From Bacteroidetes bacterium GWF2_38_335 (GTDB lineage: Bacteria; Bacteroidota; Bacteroidia; Bacteroidales; GWF2-38-335): a stretch of 64,000 nt of DNA. The stretch is from positions 1 through 64,000 of the forward strand of contig MEOH01000006.1 of assembly GCA_001769535.1 (NCBI GenBank), read 5' to 3'. Under the pieces are notes generated by a model, which did no database searches, was not told the origin of the DNA, and was given only the letters and a program-made list of their open reading frames with translations. Made by a program: the position numbers and the translations under genes. This document shows positions 1 through 8,465 of the stretch, piece after piece (positions within the stretch are counted from its first letter, which is position 1; each line of letters opens with the position of its first letter).

Positions 1-331
1 CTATTTTATATCTTTCATTGCCACCGGTTGAAAAACTCAACTTATCTTCCCCTGGATGATAAATACCAGTGTTTAGATCGCCCCAGAATGTAAAATCCGG
101 TGCTGAATGAGAGGAATACCCTGTGTTCCCTTTGACCAAGGCACAGGTTGTAAATGTTGTGCCGCTTGTAAAAGCTGTGTAATCTCCTTTGATCAAATGG
201 CTTACCCACACACTTCCGGGATCAGTCGTACTCCCAATCGAAACTTTTCCTCCGGAAAACACCTTGATTTGAGCGTTACAAACCTGTAGCATAATAACAA
301 ATGCTACCAAAAACAAAAATGATTTTTTCAT
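1..331 (-). CDS. Secreted tail-fibre-like protein, N-terminal fragment cut by the window edge
   Basis: The reading frame starts at the ATG at 331 and stays open to base 1, giving about 110 residues; the rest lies outside the window. It begins with a signal peptide (MKKSFLFLVAFVIMLQVCNA) and continues with glycine-rich sequence containing GDLNTGIYHPGEDKLSF followed by STGGNERYKI. That pattern is typical of collagen- or tail-fibre-like proteins whose C-terminus often carries an intramolecular chaperone (peptidase S74) domain. The presence of such a domain here is inference. The gene is preceded by a long leader with an RNA-like hairpin. It is probably a secreted or surface protein and its function is unknown. 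Confidence 0.75.
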   Translation of the reverse strand, partial: MKKSFLFLVAFVIMLQVCNAQIKVFSGGKVSIGSTTDPGSVWVSHLIKGDYTAFTSGTTFTTCALVKGNTGYSSHSAPDFTFWGDLNTGIYHPGEDKLSFSTGGNERYKI

Positions 332-390
332 AGCTGTAAATTATTTTTCTCCCTGTTGTCCCTCTCAAGGACGGTTTATAAAACGAAAAA

Positions 391-464
391 GCGTGGGACT
401 GTAACTGTATCCGTCTCTGAGGTATCGCCAAACACCCACAACTACAGATAAGTAAAGCCCACGC
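391..464 (-). ncRNA. Candidate structured RNA leader upstream of the tail-fibre-like gene
   Basis: On the minus strand GCGTGGG (464-458) pairs perfectly with CCCACGC (397-391). Inside it CTGTAGTTG (447-439) pairs with CAGTTACAG (407-399), with two G-U pairs. A 10-nt bulge separates the helices on one side and a single base on the other. A 31-nt apical region rich in G and A (438-408) remains. The element ends 60 nt before the ATG at 331 of the gene it would precede. The pairing is seen directly; a regulatory role is inference. I do not recognise it as a known riboswitch class. Confidence 0.45.
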
Positions 465-754
465 CATGACGTGAGCGTTTCACTTATTATTCATGTAGTT
501 GTATAGAAAATTGGCGATTTTCAGAAACAAGAATAAAAGCTAACGCTTTATACTATTAAAAGAACAACTTGATCTAATATAATATTAAAATCATTTAGTT
601 AAACAAAATAAACAAAAAACAATGCAAAAAGCAAGTAATCTACAAAAAATCACGGTTATTACCTGCAAAACCCCTGTCAAATCAACCTAATGCCATTTTC
701 ATAAAATCGCAAAATAATTTTACCATAATCAAAAATATTCCAAGGTATTGAAAA

Positions 755-1022
755 GTTTAATATTCCGCAGTAATATTTTAATATACCGCAGTAATTGTTT
801 TATGCGACAGTGTAATTATAAATAGCGCCGCAGTAATAGTTTATTGCGGCAATGTAAATGTGAATTGCGGCAATGTAAATATCAATTGCTTCAACGTAAT
901 TGTTAAATGCGCCAAAGGAATATTTAATCGCGCCAATGTAAATTGTAAATGCGCTAATGTAATTATTGAATGCGTCAATGTAAATATTATTTGCGGCACA
1001 GAAATAGCCAATTGCGCCGAGG
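755..1022. repeat. Degenerate 21-bp tandem repeat, about 12-13 units
   Basis: Units of 21 bp (one or two are 19-22) follow each other without spacers; a typical unit is CGGCAATGTAAATGTGAATTG. The core GCxxCAATGTAA is best kept and the rest varies. On the minus strand the array is open in a frame running from 1168 to 800 (122 codons). There it spells heptapeptides of the type A-[IF]-x-x-Y-I-x after a hydrophobic N-terminus. No promoter or ribosome site is evident, so translation is doubtful. Confidence 0.8.
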
Positions 1023-1242
1023 GTGTTTAGGATGTGTTGAGGGTTTAAATAAGTGCGCCATAAAAACAACAAATTCATTCGGCGAATCCATAAATAGAAC
1101 CACAAACAGTTACAAATGAAATAATAATAAAGAAGTATTTGAAACAGTCCCGATAACCATAATACCAATTTTACAATAGCATTATGTGCCCGAATTTTTA
1201 TTCGGCATTAATACTCGAAATGCATTACACAATAATTAGTCA

Positions 1243-1270
1243 ATGGACTATTTTATAATTCATTTCGGTA
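1243..1270. repeat. Dispersed 28-bp repeat, copy 1
   Basis: These 28 bases (beginning ATGGACTATTTTATAATTC and ending in CATTTCGGTA) recur exactly, in inverted orientation, at 18787-18814. Looser similarity extends about 15 bp beyond the repeat. Both copies lie just downstream of protein genes. Confidence 0.75.
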
Positions 1271-1276
1271 CAAAAC

Positions 1277-1310
1277 AAAAAAGGCAACCCCAAAGAGTTG
1301 CCTTTTTTAT
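1277..1310 (-). terminator. Intrinsic terminator of the threonine dehydrogenase gene
   Basis: AAAAAGGCAAC and GTTGCCTTTTTT form a stem with a short loop, flanked by A and T runs on both sides. It sits 17 bp past the stop codon at 1327 and could work in both directions. Confidence 0.8.
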
Positions 1311-1326
1311 AAATATGTGCGAATAA

Positions 1327-2289
1327 CTAAATCAATCCCAGTTTATGTTTTTCGCCAATAACTTTAAGCATATCCTGTGTCATGGCATCTAGGTTGAATG
1401 ATGGTTTCCATCCCCATTCGTTTCTTGCTGCAGTATCATCTACTGAATCGGGCCATGAATCGGCGATTGCCTGACGGAAATCGGGTTTGTATTCGATCTG
1501 GAAGTTAGGCATGTATTTTCTGATTGAATCGGCCATCTCGGCAACTGAGAAACTCATAGCGCCAACGTTGAAATCACTGTGGTGTTTCAATTTTGAAAAA
1601 TCGGCCTGCATTAAATCAACGGTTGCTTTAAGACAGTCGGGCATGTACATCATAGGCAAACGGGTATCTTCTTTTACAAAGCATGTGTATTTACCGTGTT
1701 TTACAGCTTCAAAATAAATTGCTACAGCGTAGTCGGTAGTACCGCCACCTGGCAAAGTTTCATTGCTGATGATACCGGGGTATCTCAAACCTCTTACATC
1801 AAGGTTGTATTTTCTTACATAATAATCGGCCAAAAGTTCACCGGCAACTTTGGTAACACCGTACATGGTGGTGGGTTTCAGAACGGTTTCCTGTGGAGCT
1901 TTATCCAGCGGGGTTCCCGGACCAAATACTGCGATTGAAGAAGGAACAAGTACCTGTTTCATCTGCATTTCGCGGGCAACTTCCAAAACATTGATCAAAC
2001 CGTTCATATTAACATCCCATGCAAGCATTGGGTTTTGTTCGCCAACAGCAGAAAGAATTGCAGCCATGTTTACGATACAGTCCACACCGTATTTTTTACA
2101 TACATTGTATAAATCTTCACGGTTAGTGGTGTCAAAAAATTCAAACGGACCTGATTCTTTAACCTTGTCTGATGGAAGGGTTTTTCTTGTAGAAGCGATA
2201 ACATTTTCGTTTCCGTAAACGTTTCTTAAAGTCATGGTCAGTTCAGAACCAATCTGACCAACAGCACCGATTATTAATATTTTCTTCAT
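1327..2289 (-). CDS. L-threonine 3-dehydrogenase, SDR (epimerase-like) type
   Basis: This 320-residue protein of the extended short-chain dehydrogenase family should oxidise L-threonine to 2-amino-3-oxobutyrate with NAD+. The N-terminal Rossmann motif GAVGQIG (residues 8-14) and the catalytic YGVTK (143-147) are both present, with an SSIAVFGP segment before the tyrosine as in this family. The length and overall sequence match the UDP-galactose-epimerase-like threonine dehydrogenases common in Bacteroidota. The enzyme for the next step, glycine C-acetyltransferase, is encoded divergently at 4051-5241. A TACTTTTG box at 2335-2328 could be its -7 promoter element. An epimerase role is the main alternative; the neighbour argues for threonine. 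Confidence 0.88.
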   Translation of the reverse strand: MKKILIIGAVGQIGSELTMTLRNVYGNENVIASTRKTLPSDKVKESGPFEFFDTTNREDLYNVCKKYGVDCIVNMAAILSAVGEQNPMLAWDVNMNGLINVLEVAREMQMKQVLVPSSIAVFGPGTPLDKAPQETVLKPTTMYGVTKVAGELLADYYVRKYNLDVRGLRYPGIISNETLPGGGTTDYAVAIYFEAVKHGKYTCFVKEDTRLPMMYMPDCLKATVDLMQADFSKLKHHSDFNVGAMSFSVAEMADSIRKYMPNFQIEYKPDFRQAIADSWPDSVDDTAARNEWGWKPSFNLDAMTQDMLKVIGEKHKLGLI

Positions 2290-2426
2290 TTTGAAAATTT
2301 ATTTGTGTTAATACTGTTAATGGATAGCAAAAGTAATTGATTTAATGTAAATAAAGTACGTTGAAAATATGATTTTACAACATGAAAATTCATGATAAAT
2401 GTAATTGTACAATTATGGGTTAAAAA

Positions 2427-2453
2427 AAAGGAACCCCAATTGGAATTCCCTTT
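2427..2453 (-). terminator. Probable terminator of the T9SS cargo gene at 2472-3635
   Basis: AAAGGGAATTCC pairs imperfectly with GGGGTTCCTTT across AATT, ending in a T run on the minus strand, about 20 bp after the stop codon. Confidence 0.6.
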
Positions 2454-2471
2454 AATGTAGTTCAGGTTTTG

Positions 2472-3635
2472 TTATCTAATGATGAATCTTTTCTGATAAA
2501 TTTTGTCATTTGAGGTGCCAACAATAAAATAAGTACCCGAAGGAAGGTTTTGTCCGGGATCAACTGCCTCAAGTACATCCCCCGAAAGATCTGTGAACAG
2601 AACTTTTGAGTAAAGAATTCTGCCTGTTATATCGTTAACAACCACCAAAACTTCTTTCTCAGGGTCCAGACCGGTAAGGTTCAAATTTATTTTCTCTACG
2701 GCATCAATCGGATTGGGGTAAACAATCATTTCTCCCCCGGTGACAAATGAATTATTGAAAACTGCCAATTGTGATACAGTGGTTGTACCGTCAAAATCGG
2801 TTTGTCTGAGCCGGTAGTAGCTTAATCCATCGGATGGTTCGTTGTCAGTTACTGCATAATGAAGAATTTCACTGCTGTTTCCGGCACCTTTTACAGTTGT
2901 GACCACATAAAAAATTACTCCGTCAGTTGTTTTTTCTATTGTAAAAAAGTCGTTGTTAATTTCGGTGAGTGTTGCCCACTCGATAATGGCTTCATTGTTG
3001 TTGCCGGTAAGCACTTCAAGACTGAGCAGTTCAATGGGCAAGGCAGTTGGAACTGTTGAATGCGGGGGGATTGAGCTGTTCGGACTGATTCCGAATGTAG
3101 TGCCTGTTCCGGTAAATGTATCGGCAGAGATTGATCCTGAACCAATAATAATACCTCCATTACCATTGTAAAATTCTCCGGTAACCGAAACGGAGCCATC
3201 AACAATCACATCATCGCTGTTGTTCATGTTGGTAAAATCATTCAGAACATTTGTTACAGAGGTGCTGTAGAGATTTGCAAAAGACCCGTTGTAAAATATC
3301 AGGTCATAAATTTCAAGAGTACCGTATGAATTAAAGGTAGCACCACCTCTTATTTCAAGATTCTTGGTAGGGCCTGAAAGGGTAGCACCTGCCATAATGG
3401 TTAATGTGCCTCTGGCAGAAAAATTTATATCAAGGGTCATGTCTTCATCAATATAAATGATATCAGAGGCGCCCGGAGTGGTTCCGCAAGGTGCGCCCCC
3501 AAGAGTATATGACCAATAGCCTCCATTGCTCCATGTTCCGGAGTTTCCTAACCCATCTCTGACTGAGTAAAAAGTTGCCCCGTTAACAATGTAGGTTATT
3601 GATATTAAAAGTATTATTATATATATTTTTTTCAT
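2472..3635 (-). CDS. Secreted protein with T9SS type A sorting domain
   Basis: The 387-residue protein starts with a signal peptide (residues 1-19, MKKIYIIILLISITYIVNG). A region rich in glycine, serine and short beta repeats follows (about 20-200; TLTIMAGATLSGPTKNLEIRGGA), looking like a right-handed beta-helix. A fibronectin-like stretch around 205-290 (IEWATLTEINNDFFTIEKT) leads to the C-terminal sorting domain with VYPNPIDA and a GTYFIVG strand. It should cross the outer membrane by the type IX system and stay on the surface or be released. No catalytic motif is visible. It stands alone between the two threonine-degradation genes. Confidence 0.8.
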   Translation of the reverse strand: MKKIYIIILLISITYIVNGATFYSVRDGLGNSGTWSNGGYWSYTLGGAPCGTTPGASDIIYIDEDMTLDINFSARGTLTIMAGATLSGPTKNLEIRGGATFNSYGTLEIYDLIFYNGSFANLYSTSVTNVLNDFTNMNNSDDVIVDGSVSVTGEFYNGNGGIIIGSGSISADTFTGTGTTFGISPNSSIPPHSTVPTALPIELLSLEVLTGNNNEAIIEWATLTEINNDFFTIEKTTDGVIFYVVTTVKGAGNSSEILHYAVTDNEPSDGLSYYRLRQTDFDGTTTVSQLAVFNNSFVTGGEMIVYPNPIDAVEKINLNLTGLDPEKEVLVVVNDITGRILYSKVLFTDLSGDVLEAVDPGQNLPSGTYFIVGTSNDKIYQKRFIIR

Positions 3636-4050
3636 AAAATCTAGTTTAAGTAGTACTACGGTTTTTGTACGTATATATACCTAACAAGTTCCGTAAAAAA
3701 ACCTTATTATTGACAAAATTTCAAAAAACGACCATTAAGTCTGTTTTTTACTTGATGGATATTTTTTATGAAATTAATAACAGATGAAGTGATGAAAAGT
3801 TCATGTGAATTTTTTTGTAAGGATACTATATTGTGGTTGTGATTATAGGTTGGGAGGTCCCAAGTCGGAAAGTCCCAAGTCGGGAGACTTGGGACAGCGT
3901 GACAGCGTGTCGATGAAATTTATTTGGACAGTAGTGATATGTTTTATAAACTACTGATATAAATCATGTTTGGCTGTATGGGTACATTTAATTGATAAAA
4001 ATATTATAACTTTGGTCGCTATTTTTAATATTAACTTTAAAAGAAAAGAT
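3636..4050. other. Intergenic region with a perfect 10-bp hairpin
   Basis: No gene is seen. GTCCCAAGTC (3872-3881) and GACTTGGGAC (3886-3895) form a perfect hairpin around GGGA. A third, partial copy GGTCCCAAGTCGG precedes it, and GACAGCGTGACAGCGTGTC follows. It resembles a REP-like intergenic palindrome rather than a terminator, because no T run follows. The promoter of the next gene lies at its right end. Confidence 0.6.
4007..4014 (+). promoter_or_regulatory. Bacteroidota -7 element before the glycine C-acetyltransferase gene
   Basis: TAACTTTG matches the TAnnTTTG consensus. It lies 36 bp upstream of the ATG at 4051 and so favours that start over upstream codons. No clear TTTG -33 box is seen at the expected distance. 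Confidence 0.5.
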
Positions 4051-5241
4051 ATGTACACACGTGTTCAGGAACATCTGCAGAAAGAACTTGCAGCCATCAG
4101 GGAAGCAGGACTTTACAAAAATGAAAGAGTTATTGTTAGTCCACAAGGTGCCGACATCAAAGTAAGCACTGGTCAAGAAGTTTTAAATTTCTGTGCAAAC
4201 AATTATCTGGGATTGTCAAACAATCCTAAACTTGTAAAAGCTGCAAAAGAAGCATTGGATACTCATGGCTACGGAATGTCATCTGTTAGATTTATCTGCG
4301 GAACTCAGGATCTTCACAAGAAACTTGAGCAAAAAGTTGCTGATTTTTTCGGAACTGAAGACACCATTTTATATGCTGCATGTTTTGATTCAAATGGCGG
4401 TGTTTTCGAACCCCTTTTCCTTGAAGAAGATGCTATTATTTCCGATTCACTGAACCACGCTTCGATTATTGACGGTGTCAGGTTAAGTAAAGCAGTAAGA
4501 TACCGTTACAACAACGCTGATATGGCTGATCTCGAAGAACAATTAAAACTTGCTCAGGCTCAGCGTTTCAGAATCATCGTTACCGATGGTGTATTTTCAA
4601 TGGACGGCAACGTTGCCCCAATGGATAAAATCGTTGAACTGGCAAACAAATATGATGCAATGGTAATGGTTGACGAATGTCACTCTGCCGGTGTTGTAGG
4701 AAAAACTGGTCGTGGTGTTACCGAACTGTTTAATGTACGCGGTAAAGTTGAAATTATCACCGGTACTTTAGGAAAAGCTTTTGGTGGTGCTATTGGCGGA
4801 TTTACCACAGGTAAAAAAGAAGTGATCGAACTGCTTCGTCAGAGATCAAGACCATATCTTTTCTCAAATTCAATTCCTCCATTGGTTGCTGCAGCCGGAA
4901 TTAAAATGTTTGAGATGATGGACGAAACTCATGAGCTTCAGGATAAACTTCACACAAATACTGATTATTTTGTTGGAAAAATGAAAGCTGCAGGATTTGA
5001 TTTAAAACCAACCAAATCTGCAATTTGTGCCGTGATGTTATATGATGCAAAACTTTCTCAGGATTTTGCAGCTAAATTACTTGCAGAAGGAATTTACGTA
5101 ATTGGGTTCTATTATCCTGTTGTTGCAAAAGGACAGGCCAGAATCAGGGTTCAGCTTTCTGCTGCTCACGAAATTGCTCATCTTGATAAAGCAGTTGCTG
5201 CTTTCACCAAAGTGGGTAAAGAATTAGGTGTAATCAAATAA
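4051..5241 (+). CDS. kbl: Glycine C-acetyltransferase (2-amino-3-ketobutyrate CoA ligase)
   Basis: The PLP enzyme cleaves 2-amino-3-oxobutyrate with CoA to glycine and acetyl-CoA, the second step of threonine catabolism. The protein has 396 residues, the usual length. The PLP lysine is K242 in ITGTLGKAFGG; the DECHSAG segment (208-214) carries the conserved PLP-contacting aspartate and histidine. The start at 4051 is chosen because the protein then begins like its family (MYTRVQEHLQKEL) and because the TAACTTTG box lies just upstream; the frame is open further 5'. Threonine dehydrogenase lies at 1327-2289 on the opposite strand, separated by a T9SS gene. Confidence 0.93.
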   Translation: MYTRVQEHLQKELAAIREAGLYKNERVIVSPQGADIKVSTGQEVLNFCANNYLGLSNNPKLVKAAKEALDTHGYGMSSVRFICGTQDLHKKLEQKVADFFGTEDTILYAACFDSNGGVFEPLFLEEDAIISDSLNHASIIDGVRLSKAVRYRYNNADMADLEEQLKLAQAQRFRIIVTDGVFSMDGNVAPMDKIVELANKYDAMVMVDECHSAGVVGKTGRGVTELFNVRGKVEIITGTLGKAFGGAIGGFTTGKKEVIELLRQRSRPYLFSNSIPPLVAAAGIKMFEMMDETHELQDKLHTNTDYFVGKMKAAGFDLKPTKSAICAVMLYDAKLSQDFAAKLLAEGIYVIGFYYPVVAKGQARIRVQLSAAHEIAHLDKAVAAFTKVGKELGVIK

Positions 5242-5257
5242 TCAGATTATATAAAAA

Positions 5258-5287
5258 GAGAAAGCCGCTGATGCGGCTTTTTTTTTG
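5258..5287 (+). terminator. Intrinsic terminator after kbl
   Basis: AAAGCCGC (5261-5268) and GCGGCTTT (5273-5280) enclose TGAT and are followed by a run of T. Preceding A residues may let it act for the convergent gene too. Confidence 0.85.
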
Positions 5288-5352
5288 CCGCTATCCGATA
5301 GTTATCGGATGCGCTAATTAAAATATATTTATAGCACATTAGCGGCAAAATT
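5287..5352. repeat. Nested palindromes between kbl and nrdJ
   Basis: ATCCGATA and TATCGGAT (5293-5310) form a perfect palindrome with GT in the centre. This is enclosed by GCCGCT before it and ATTAGCGGC at about 5338-5346, so the whole can fold as an outer and an inner stem. The inner part belongs to the CCGATAnnTATCGG family seen again at 28283 and 49789. Confidence 0.6.
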
Positions 5353-5361
5353 ATTTGATTG

Positions 5362-7935
5362 TTATCCACATTTTGAATGACCGCAGTTGTTGCAGATCAA
5401 ACATCCTTCCTGATAAGTGAGGTTGTGGCTTCCACATTCGGAACATTTCACTCCTGATTTTGGTTTTGCACCATCGGGAATGTATTTTTTCAATGCTCTT
5501 TCAACACCGTTTTTCCATGTATTGATGGTTTCACTGTCAAGACGCATGCCTGAAATAAGGTTGATTACATAGGGTATGGGCATACCGTGACGCAATACTC
5601 CGGATATCAATTTGGCATAGTTCCAGTATTCGTTGTTAAACATACGCGACAGGCCTTCGAAAGTGGTTTTGTAGCCATGTTTATCGATGTACTGAAAGTC
5701 GTATCTCTTATTTCCCTGATCGTCTTTTAATTTAATAATAATGCCCTTAGAAACGGTTTTTGGAATCCAAAGCACATCTTCGTCAACCATACCGGTAAAT
5801 ATTTCGTAGGGGCGGTCGTTCATGATTCCAACAAAAGCAATCCAGTCTTCGTTGTTGTTTTTAAATCTTACGATATCGGCTTGCAGTTCCCTTGGTCTTT
5901 TGGGAGCATCGGCAAGCATACCGGCGTCTTCGCCATGCTTTTTCTTTTCATCTTTGGCAAGCAGCACACCTGAGCGTGATCCGTCGCGGTAAACAGTAAC
6001 ACCTTTACAGCCACTTTCCCATGCTGTCTGGTAAACCTTTCCCACCAAATCTTCGGTGGCATTGTTAGGAAGATTTACGGTGACCGAAATGGAATGGTCA
6101 ACCCATTTTTGGATCGCTCCCTGCATTTTCACCTTATTTAACCAGTCAATATCATTTGAAGTGGCTTTATAATAAGGTGATTTTTTTACCAATTCGTCAA
6201 TTTGTTCATCTTCGAAATTTTTCACATTATCGGTTTCGTAGCCATTTACCTTCATCCAGGTAATGAATTTGTGATGGAACACGTTGTATTCTTCCCATGA
6301 ATCACCGACCTCGTCAACAAAGGTAATTTTTGATTCTTTGTCGTTGGGGTTTACTTTCCTTCTTCTTTTATATACAGGAAGGAACACAGGCTCGATGCCG
6401 GATGTGGTTTGAGTCATCAGACTTGTTGTGCCGGTTGGGGCAATGGTAAGCAGTGCGATGTTTCTGCGGCCATATTTTGCCATATCATCATACAAGGTAG
6501 GATCGGCATCTTTCAGTCTGTTGATAAACGGATTGTTTTTTTCAAGTTGGGTGTCATAGATGGTAAACGGGCCACGTTCTTTTGCAAGAAATACGGATGA
6601 TCTGTATGCTTCGATGGCAAGGGTTTTCTGAACTTCAACAGAAAAATCAACGGCATTTTCGCTGCCATAGGTTAATCCCAGGGCTGCGAGCATGTCGCCT
6701 TCGCCTGTAATTCCGATACCTGTACGACGGCCTTCTTTGGCTTTCTGACGGATATTTTCCCAAAGTTTTCTTTCGACTCTTTTTACTTCAAAATCTTCGG
6801 GGTCATTTCCTATTTTATCGAGGATTTCGTCTATTTTTTCCAGTTCGAGATCAATGATATCATCCATCATTCTTTGAGCCAGATGGGTATGTTTCTTGAA
6901 AAGTTCGAAATTGAATTTTGCTTCAGGGGTAAAAGGGTTTTCAACATATCCGTAAAGATTGATGGCAATCAAACGGCAGCTGTCATAGGGACATAAAGGA
7001 ATTTCGCCGCAGGGATTTGTTGAAACAGTTTTATATCCGTATTCGGCATAGCAATCGGGAACTGATTCGCGGATCACGGTGTCCCAGAAAAGAATTCCGG
7101 GCTCAGCAGATTTCCATGCATTGTGAACGATTTTCTTCCAGAGTTTGGTGGGGTTGATTTCTTTTTTGATTTTGGGATTATCGCTGTATACCGGGTATTG
7201 CTGGATATATTGTTTTTGGTCAATGATGGCCTGCATGAAATCATCATCAATTTTAACAGATACGTTGGCGCCGGTAACTTTACCCGGAGTCATTTTAGCG
7301 TCGATGAAATTTTCTGCATCGGGGTGTTTTATTGATACGCTGAGCATGAGAGCACCACGGCGACCGTCCTGTGCCACTTCGCGTGTTGAATTGGAATAAC
7401 GTTCCATGAAAGGAACGATGCCTGTGGAGGTAAGGGCAGAGTTCAGGACCGGACTTCCCGAGGGACGAATATGAGAAAGGTCGTGGCCAACGCCGCCTCT
7501 TCTTTTCATAAGTTGCACCTGTTCCTGGTCAACTTTCAGGATTCCTCCGTATGAATCTGATGGACCATCATGTCCGATAACAAAGCAGTTAGACAGTGAA
7601 GCAATTTGATTATTGTTACCAATGCCGCTCATTGGTCCACCCTGAGGAACAATATATTTAAATTCTTTGAGTAACTCAAAAAGTTCATCTTCTGAAACGG
7701 GGTTCGGGTAATTTTTTTCAATTCTTGCTATTTCACCTGCAATACGACGGTGCATATCGTCGGGTGTTAATTCAAAAATTTCTCCTTTTGAATTCTTAAG
7801 TGCATATTTATTAACCCAGACAGTAGCCGCAAGTTCGTCACCTCCAAAGTATTCGACGGACTTTCTGACTGCTTCTTCAAATGAAAAAGTCTTTTGTTGC
7901 TTTTTTTGCTCTACAGACATTTCTTCAATAAACAT
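5362..7935 (-). CDS. nrdJ: Adenosylcobalamin-dependent (class II) ribonucleotide reductase
   Basis: The 857-residue enzyme reduces ribonucleotides to deoxyribonucleotides with a thiyl radical made by adenosylcobalamin. NPCGE at 307-311 holds the radical cysteine C309. C320 is the partner with the spacing expected for class II, and C117 in SNCF is the other redox cysteine. GGPMSGIGNNNQ and the C-terminal zinc-ribbon cysteines (CSECG...CNNCG) with the terminal SKCG shuttle pair also fit the NrdJ family. The start is MFIEEM; MSVEQK five codons later is an alternative. No cobalamin riboswitch is recognisable in the 530 bp upstream. No class I or III subunit genes occur in this window. Confidence 0.93.
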   Translation of the reverse strand: MFIEEMSVEQKKQQKTFSFEEAVRKSVEYFGGDELAATVWVNKYALKNSKGEIFELTPDDMHRRIAGEIARIEKNYPNPVSEDELFELLKEFKYIVPQGGPMSGIGNNNQIASLSNCFVIGHDGPSDSYGGILKVDQEQVQLMKRRGGVGHDLSHIRPSGSPVLNSALTSTGIVPFMERYSNSTREVAQDGRRGALMLSVSIKHPDAENFIDAKMTPGKVTGANVSVKIDDDFMQAIIDQKQYIQQYPVYSDNPKIKKEINPTKLWKKIVHNAWKSAEPGILFWDTVIRESVPDCYAEYGYKTVSTNPCGEIPLCPYDSCRLIAINLYGYVENPFTPEAKFNFELFKKHTHLAQRMMDDIIDLELEKIDEILDKIGNDPEDFEVKRVERKLWENIRQKAKEGRRTGIGITGEGDMLAALGLTYGSENAVDFSVEVQKTLAIEAYRSSVFLAKERGPFTIYDTQLEKNNPFINRLKDADPTLYDDMAKYGRRNIALLTIAPTGTTSLMTQTTSGIEPVFLPVYKRRRKVNPNDKESKITFVDEVGDSWEEYNVFHHKFITWMKVNGYETDNVKNFEDEQIDELVKKSPYYKATSNDIDWLNKVKMQGAIQKWVDHSISVTVNLPNNATEDLVGKVYQTAWESGCKGVTVYRDGSRSGVLLAKDEKKKHGEDAGMLADAPKRPRELQADIVRFKNNNEDWIAFVGIMNDRPYEIFTGMVDEDVLWIPKTVSKGIIIKLKDDQGNKRYDFQYIDKHGYKTTFEGLSRMFNNEYWNYAKLISGVLRHGMPIPYVINLISGMRLDSETINTWKNGVERALKKYIPDGAKPKSGVKCSECGSHNLTYQEGCLICNNCGHSKCG

Positions 7936-8465
7936 TTTATTTTTAGTTTTTAAGTTAATTTAAAACAACGGGTTACCTATAGGGAATACTTTCCGGATTT
8001 GGTTTTGCTAATTTAAAGATGAAATCAGTTTCAACACAATCTACTTTTCAACACGGTTATTAACAAACTTATCCGAATTAATTCCAAATACATTATATGT
8101 AAGTTAGTTACAATTGTTTTTCATGCAATGTTGATAAATCCGAATAAAATTACCCCGATTAGAAGATGTTATAACACAACAGTTAAGCTATTTTTCAACA
8201 AGATTGTGTTAAAAAGACTTTTTGGTGGTTAATAAATATCAGAACAAAATGAAGTTCAGTATTATACAAATTAATTAGAATGATTTTACGAAAAAATATA
8301 TTATCAAACTAATGTTAAGTTAAGTAGAAATGATTGTTAAGATAAAATCCCTTATGGTGGTATATGTATATAGTAATCAATAAATTAGATTATAAAATAA
8401 TATAAATGAAAAAGAGGTTAAACTCTGAAAATAGAAAGCGAGAAAATTGAAAAAGCAGAAAGTTC
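7936..8465. other. AT-rich intergenic region upstream of nrdJ
   Basis: About 530 bp without a convincing gene. Several related strings on the minus strand (TTGTGTTGAAA, CTTGTTGAAAAATA, CGTGTTGAAAAG) might be regulator sites for the reductase gene, but no clean NrdR box pair or riboswitch core is seen. Confidence 0.4.

Noticed and set aside
276-467. 63-codon ORF (MAWALLICSCG...) on the minus strand
   Set aside because: It overlaps both the hairpin leader and the start of the tail-fibre-like gene in another frame; the RNA pairing explains the sequence better than coding.
755-1022. Possible CRISPR array
   Set aside because: The units are contiguous with no unique spacers, are degenerate, and no cas gene is present.
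7936-8465. Cobalamin riboswitch before the B12-dependent ribonucleotide reductase
   Set aside because: No B12-box core or the expected multi-stem layout could be recognised on the minus strand.
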